The position numbers and the translations under genes were made by a program. From Aquabacterium sp. A7-Y (GTDB lineage: Bacteria > Pseudomonadota > Gammaproteobacteria > Burkholderiales > Burkholderiaceae_C), in the NCBI RefSeq assembly GCF_026153205.1, contig NZ_JAPFBW010000022.1:1-64000 (forward strand): a stretch of DNA of 64,000 bases, written 5' to 3'. Positions 60,441 through 64,000 of the stretch are shown piece by piece. The first letter of the stretch is position 1, and every line of letters starts with the position of its first letter. The notes beneath the pieces were generated by a model that was not told where the DNA came from, made no database searches, and worked only from the letters and a program-made list of their open reading frames with translations.

Positions 60441-60878
60441 TCAGTGCAGCATGCCGAGACTGCCGCCCAGGTCCTGCAAATCGACCGCCGCGCCGGAGCT
60501 GGCGTGGTGGCACACCAGTCGCCAGCCCAGCGGCGTCTTCACATAGACGTTGGTCGCGAGGACCGTGCCGGTGTGCAGGCCGTCGGCGCTGCTGTGCCTC
60601 ACCTGCTCCACCACGCTGTGCACTGCGGTGGTCAGCGTGTTGATGCGGCGCACCTTCTCCGGCCGCACCTCGAGGTTGCCGGCGGCGAACAGCTGCTCGA
60701 AAGCGGCCCGGATGGCGGCCGCCCCGAGCAGGCGCGGGCCGCCCGGGTGGATGCAGACGATCTCGTCGTCGTCCGACCAGACCGACATCATCTTCTCGAT
60801 ATCGCCTTGCTGCAGCGCTTCGTAGAACTGGGCTTCGATGTCCTCGGGGGAGGCGAGCGTCGCGGGCGGTCTGGGCAT
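60441..60878 (-). CDS. SnoaL-like/NTF2-fold protein (DUF4440 type)
   Basis: A 145-residue protein with the cone-like alpha+beta NTF2 fold: EDIEAQFYEALQQGDIEKMMSVWSDDDEIVCIHPGGPRLLGAAAIRAAFEQLFA (about residues 11-65) and ATNVYVKTPLGWRLVCHHAS near the C-terminus. Such proteins may be enzymes or ligand binders; the SVWSDD...CIHPGG pattern is common in proteobacterial DUF4440 members of unknown role. ATG 60878 is chosen by the family start. It lies 17 bp after purU on the same strand. Confidence 0.82.
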   Translation of the reverse strand: MPRPPATLASPEDIEAQFYEALQQGDIEKMMSVWSDDDEIVCIHPGGPRLLGAAAIRAAFEQLFAAGNLEVRPEKVRRINTLTTAVHSVVEQVRHSSADGLHTGTVLATNVYVKTPLGWRLVCHHASSGAAVDLQDLGGSLGMLH

Positions 60879-60895
60879 GGCGGGCAGGGGCAGGT

Positions 60896-61780
60896 TCAGG
60901 GGAAGACGATGGTCTTGCGGCCGTTCATCAGCACGCGGTGCTCGACGTGCCAGCGCACCGCGCGCGCGAGCACCACACACTCGACGTCGCGGCCCACGGC
61001 GGTGAAGTCCTCCGGGCTCAGCGAGTGGTCGACGCGCTCGACATCCTGCTCGATGATGGGCCCTTCGTCGAGGTCGGCCGTGACGTAGTGGGCGGTTGCG
61101 CCGATCAGCTTGACGCCGCGCTCATGCGCCTGGTAGTAGGGCTTGGCGCCCTTGAAGCTGGGCAGGAAGCTGTGGTGGATGTTGATCGCGCGGCCCTTGA
61201 GGAAGTCGCAGAACTGCGGGCTCAGGATCTGCATGTAGCGCGCCAGCACCACCAGGTCGATCTCGTGCTCGTCGACCAGGCGCTCGACCTGCTGTTCCTG
61301 GGCGCGCTTGGCCTCGGCGGGTGCGCCGGTGGGCAGTGGCAGGTGGTGGAAGGGCAGGCCGTAGCTGGCGGCCAGCTCGGCGAAGTCGGGGTGGTTGGAG
61401 ACGATGGCCGGGATGTCGACCTGCAACTGCCCGGAGCGCCAGCGAAACAGCAGGTCGTTGAGGCAGTGGCCGTGTTTGCTGACCATGATCAGCAGGCGGG
61501 GCTTGCGTGCCAGCGAATGGAACTTCGCCTGCATGCCGAACTGCTGGCCGACATGGACGAACAGCCGGTCCAGCGTCGCGACGTCGGCCAGGTGGGCGGG
61601 GGCCTCGAAGTGCACCCGCATGAAAAAGAGGCCGGTGCCGTCCGGATCCTGCACGTCGCCGAACTGCTGCGAATCGATGATGTTGCAGCCGGCCTGGTAG
61701 AGCAGGCCCGAGACGGCATAGACGATGCCCTTGGCGTCCTTGCAGGAGAGGGTCAGGATGAATTCTTGCGGCGGGGTCAT
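60896..61780 (-). CDS. purU: formyltetrahydrofolate deformylase
   Basis: A 294-residue PurU. The N-terminal ACT domain (FILTLSCKDAKGIVYAVSGLLYQAGCNIIDSQQF, about residues 7-80) is followed by a formyltransferase-like catalytic domain with LIMVSKHGHCLNDLLFRWRSGQL, VSNHPDF, VVLARYMQILSPQFC, NIHHSFLPSFKGAKPYYQA (Asn/His catalytic residues) and TAHYVTADLDEGPIIEQD (Asp). It releases formate from 10-formyl-THF, balancing one-carbon pools. Usually regulated by Met and Gly through ACT. It is first of the minus-strand run down to 58728. Confidence 0.96.
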   Translation of the reverse strand: MTPPQEFILTLSCKDAKGIVYAVSGLLYQAGCNIIDSQQFGDVQDPDGTGLFFMRVHFEAPAHLADVATLDRLFVHVGQQFGMQAKFHSLARKPRLLIMVSKHGHCLNDLLFRWRSGQLQVDIPAIVSNHPDFAELAASYGLPFHHLPLPTGAPAEAKRAQEQQVERLVDEHEIDLVVLARYMQILSPQFCDFLKGRAINIHHSFLPSFKGAKPYYQAHERGVKLIGATAHYVTADLDEGPIIEQDVERVDHSLSPEDFTAVGRDVECVVLARAVRWHVEHRVLMNGRKTIVFP

Positions 61781-61879
61781 GGGTGGCCTTCAGTAGCCGC
61801 GATTGTACGGAGCGGCTGCGCTTTCCCGGGACGGCCGCGGCGCGTCCCCCCGGCACGAGGGGCCGGTGCGGCCTGGCGC

Positions 61880-63244
61880 TCAGCCGACCGCCTGGGCCTC
61901 CATGGTCTGGCGCAGCTTGCCACGGACCAGGTCGATGTGCTGGCGCAGCGCATACAGCTCGTCGGCGTAGGACAGCGGCACGCTGATCTGGGAGGCGCGT
62001 GCCTCGACATCGTCGAGCTGGGCCAGCAGCTCGCGGGTGTCGACCTCCGGCCGCTCCAGCGACTCCTCGACCTCGCGCAGCCGCGCGTACCAGCGAAACA
62101 CGCGCGAGCGCACCCGGAATTCGTAGAGCGGCGGGACCAGGCGCGACAGCGGGATCAGCACCGCGACGATGGACAGCAGCGCCACCCACATGCGGTCGAT
62201 CACGTTGGAGACCCAGAACGGCAGGTAGCGCTGCAGCCAGGGTGCGCCGTTGCGCAGGTAGCGCTGCGCCTCGGGGGCCACCGGCAGGTCGGTGTTCACC
62301 GCGTTGGGGAACTCGCCGGCACGCGCGAACCAGCCGGCTTCACCGTGGATGCGGCCGGCCGCCTGCATCATCAGCTGCACCAGCGCCGGGTGCAGGCCTT
62401 CGCGCGCCACCAGCGTGGCGGTGGGCGCGATCAGCTGCACGTCCTCGCCGGGCAGATCGCGGCCCAGGTCGACGACCCCGCGCGGCAGGGTCACCGCCGA
62501 AAGGTGCCTGAGCTTGCGCGCGTAGGCGTGCGACTGCGAGAAGTTGAAGAGGCGGATGCCGGGCGTCTGCAGCAGCATCTGGATCAGCGGCGAGTCGGGT
62601 GCCGAGACGAACAGCATGGCGTCGGAGCGGCCTTCCAGCAGCTCGACGACGGCCGGCGTGTTGCTCAGGTGGGACAGCTTGAGGGTGTCGCGGTCCAGTC
62701 CGTTGAGCTCCATCAGCTCGTCGGCCAGGGCCTGCACGCCGCTGCCCGGCGAACCGGCATTGAAACGCCAGCCCTTCAGCTCGGTCAGCGACTGCAGCCG
62801 CGGGCGCTTGAGCAGGCGCTTGGCGCTGTCCTCGCGGTAGAACAGCCAGACCGGCTCGTAGAACAGGCTGCCGAGCGAGACCAGCCCCGGGTCGGGCGCC
62901 TCCTCGTCGCCCGGCGGGCGCCGCCAGGTGCCGCCCTGCACGAAGGCGATGTCGATGTCCTTGTCGGCCTGCTGCAGCCAGGCCAGGTTGTCGGCCGAGC
63001 CGCCCGAGGGTCGCAGTTCGACCGTGATGCCGTAGGGCGCCAGCAGCTCCCGGTAGCGCCGGCCCATCACCTCGTAGGCGCCCTGCTCGGTGCCGGTGGC
63101 CATCACCAGGCGTTTCGGGGGCGTCGGGTCCAGCACCCAGTAGGCGGCGGCCATCAGCAGCGCCGTCAGCACGATGAAGGGCGCCGCCGCGGGGATCAGG
63201 TCGCGCAGCGTCAGCAGCATCTGCTTGATGCGCGAGTAGCCCAT
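61880..63244 (-). CDS. TAXI family TRAP-type substrate-binding protein with membrane anchors
   Basis: A 454-residue protein. It has an N-terminal hydrophobic segment (AAPFIVLTALLMAAAYWVL) acting as anchor, then a TAXI-type periplasmic binding domain (about 45-330): LVMATGTEQGAYEVMGRRYRELL, ELRPSGGSADNLAWLQQADKDIDIAFVQGG, FNAGSPGSGVQALADELMELNG, and AMLFVSAPDSPLIQMLL. After it come a second membrane segment (WVALLSIVAVLIPLSRL, near 370) and a cytoplasmic coiled-coil-like tail. TAXI binders normally lack this C-terminal part and sit by TRAP permeases; none is here, so a sensory role is plausible. ATG 63244 has GAGG ten bases upstream; ATG 63376 is an alternative without a clear site. Confidence 0.82.
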   Translation of the reverse strand: MGYSRIKQMLLTLRDLIPAAAPFIVLTALLMAAAYWVLDPTPPKRLVMATGTEQGAYEVMGRRYRELLAPYGITVELRPSGGSADNLAWLQQADKDIDIAFVQGGTWRRPPGDEEAPDPGLVSLGSLFYEPVWLFYREDSAKRLLKRPRLQSLTELKGWRFNAGSPGSGVQALADELMELNGLDRDTLKLSHLSNTPAVVELLEGRSDAMLFVSAPDSPLIQMLLQTPGIRLFNFSQSHAYARKLRHLSAVTLPRGVVDLGRDLPGEDVQLIAPTATLVAREGLHPALVQLMMQAAGRIHGEAGWFARAGEFPNAVNTDLPVAPEAQRYLRNGAPWLQRYLPFWVSNVIDRMWVALLSIVAVLIPLSRLVPPLYEFRVRSRVFRWYARLREVEESLERPEVDTRELLAQLDDVEARASQISVPLSYADELYALRQHIDLVRGKLRQTMEAQAVG

Positions 63245-63386
63245 CGCGCCGGCCCTCACGGCACTGCGCGCCAGGGCGCGGCCGCTGTCCACCGGGAGAA
63301 AACCCGGTGCGGGCCGGCCGAGACCCGGGGGCTGCGGCGGGACACCATCGGTCGGATCGCGGCCGGGGGCTGCCATGGCCGCCGGC

Positions 63387-63593
63387 TCAATGCCCGTGGA
63401 CCTTCTCGCCGGCCTTCAGCTTGTACATCGTGCCGCAGTAGGGGCAGCGCGCCTCGCCGCCGGCCGCCACGTCCAGGAAAACGCGCGGGTGGTTGCTCCA
63501 CAGCGGCATCTTCGGGTTGGGGCAGAACACGACGCCCGGTCCCTGCAGGTCCTTCGCGCTCACTTCAACCACGGATTTGACGAACTCGCTCAT
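63387..63593 (-). CDS. zinc-finger CHCC-type small protein
   Basis: A 68-residue protein: VEVSAKDLQGPGVVFCPNPKMPLWSNHPRVFLDV...GEARCPYCGTMYKLK. The metal ligands are C-x(n)-H-x(n)-C-x2-C, the pattern of the zf-CHCC family related to the NDUFS6 accessory subunit of complex I. In Burkholderiales this gene regularly sits next to ilvE, as here (16 bp upstream on the same strand). Probable zinc binding; no enzymatic role is known. Confidence 0.88.
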   Translation of the reverse strand: MSEFVKSVVEVSAKDLQGPGVVFCPNPKMPLWSNHPRVFLDVAAGGEARCPYCGTMYKLKAGEKVHGH

Positions 63594-63609
63594 CGGGGCA
63601 TCCTCGTGT

Positions 63610-64000
63610 TCAGACCTGGGTCAGCCACTCCGCGTATTTCGCGTTGCGGCCGTTGACGATATCGAAGAAGGCATTCTGGATCTTCTCCGTGACCGGTCCA
63701 CGCTGGCCGGCGCCGATCTGCAGGCGGTCGAGCTCGCGGATCGGCGTGACCTCGGCGGCGGTGCCGGTGAAGAAGGCCTCGTCGCAGATGTAGATCTCGT
63801 CGCGCGTGATGCGCTTCTCGACGATGCGGATCCCCAGGTCGGCGCAGATCGCGAAGATGGTGTTGCGCGTGATGCCGTTGAGCGCGCCGGCCGACAGGTC
63901 GGGCGTGTAGACGACGCCGTTCTTGATCACGAACAGGTTTTCGCCCGCGCCTTCGCTGACGAAGCCGGCCGAGTCGAGCAGCAGCGCCTCGTCGTAGCCC
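63610..64000 (-). CDS. ilvE: branched-chain amino acid aminotransferase, 3' part
   Basis: The C-terminal 129 residues of a class IV aminotransferase; the 5' part lies beyond the right edge. Visible landmarks: GYDEALLLDSAGFVSEGAGENLFVIKNG, GALNGITRNTIFAICADLGI (phosphate-binding GxTR), and DEAFFTGTAAEVTPIRELD, all IlvE signatures. It transfers amino groups between glutamate and the keto acids of Leu, Ile and Val. The reading frame is open to the window end. Followed by the zf-CHCC gene, probably co-transcribed. Confidence 0.95.
   Translation of the reverse strand, partial: GYDEALLLDSAGFVSEGAGENLFVIKNGVVYTPDLSAGALNGITRNTIFAICADLGIRIVEKRITRDEIYICDEAFFTGTAAEVTPIRELDRLQIGAGQRGPVTEKIQNAFFDIVNGRNAKYAEWLTQV

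Noticed and set aside
60938-63580. An 880-codon open frame on the plus strand across purU, the TAXI protein and the zinc-finger gene
   Set aside because: It spans three well-supported genes on the opposite strand and has no recognisable motifs.

Overview
The window is about 64 kb of GC-rich bacterial chromosome. Protein families and gene order point to a betaproteobacterium of the order Burkholderiales (Rubrivivax/Leptothrix/Caldimonas-like). The indicators are a Bug/TctC periplasmic binding protein, DUF4148 and DUF2145 proteins, pilT-CNB-pilU, oxyR-dps, putA with a divergent Lrp-type regulator, and several PEP-CTERM (exosortase-sorted) proteins. No rRNA, CRISPR array, prophage or complete insertion sequence is visible. 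One tRNA gene, tRNA-Arg(CCG), lies at 57413-57488. The genus is not determinable from the sequence alone.

Layout. (1) 1-5513: a catabolic operon on the minus strand (short-chain dehydrogenase, Bug receptor, acyl-CoA synthetase, second dehydrogenase, and the 5' end of a citryl-CoA-lyase-like gene). It is read away from a divergent LacI-type regulator with two operator-like palindromes. A 185-bp MITE-like palindrome sits inside the operon. (2) 5600-19600: envelope and surface genes. These are a double PEP-CTERM protein, a GH39-like lipoprotein with twin binding modules, a DUF4148 protein, a HEAT-repeat solenoid, a large PEP-CTERM protein, a Fur-box-controlled tonB-exbB-exbD operon and a TIGR03118-like lipoprotein. 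(3) 19800-25950: fpr, an NAD(P)-binding oxidoreductase divergent from a LysR regulator, a ChaN-like lipoprotein coupled to a CaiB/BaiF CoA-transferase, a DUF2238 membrane protein and an XRE-type regulator. (4) 26095-28695: an unusual operon of small membrane or secreted proteins (YiaA, STM0539-like, DUF2145, membrane protein). It contains an in-frame 87-bp tandem repeat. (5) 28720-37200: LplT-PlsC fusion, an exosortase-associated CPBP protease-like protein, rlmJ, the queuosine genes tgt and queA, and recG. (6) 37378-41780: oxyR, dps, a retron-type reverse transcriptase preceded by a candidate msr-msd RNA, ubiA and a 60-residue PEP-CTERM micro-protein behind a sigma-54 promoter. (7) 41796-50873: proC, putA/Lrp, yggS, pilT-CNB-pilU and a beta-hydroxyacid dehydrogenase. 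(8) 50922-64000: dolP-diaA-yraN divergent from rsmI, rlpA, a DedA protein, an atypical receiver protein, tRNA-Arg, a diheme cytochrome c, purU and neighbours, a TAXI-type binding protein, a zinc-finger protein and the 3' part of ilvE.

The strongest candidate for an under-described system is the retron-like locus at about 38873-40480. The reverse transcriptase has YADD and degenerate retron motifs (HAAAH for NAxxH, VCG for VTG) and a long N-terminal extension. The gap between dps and the reverse transcriptase has an 11-bp a1/a2-like inverted repeat enclosing two 7-bp stem-loops and a GC-rich imperfect hairpin, with a TATGAT -10 box just upstream. Second is the PEP-CTERM theme: a tandem fused substrate, a near-bodiless substrate with a textbook -24/-12 promoter, and an orphan CPBP protein, with no exosortase in the window. 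Third is the 87-bp repeat that forms a coupled ORF. All function calls rest on reading motifs by eye; no database search was possible.
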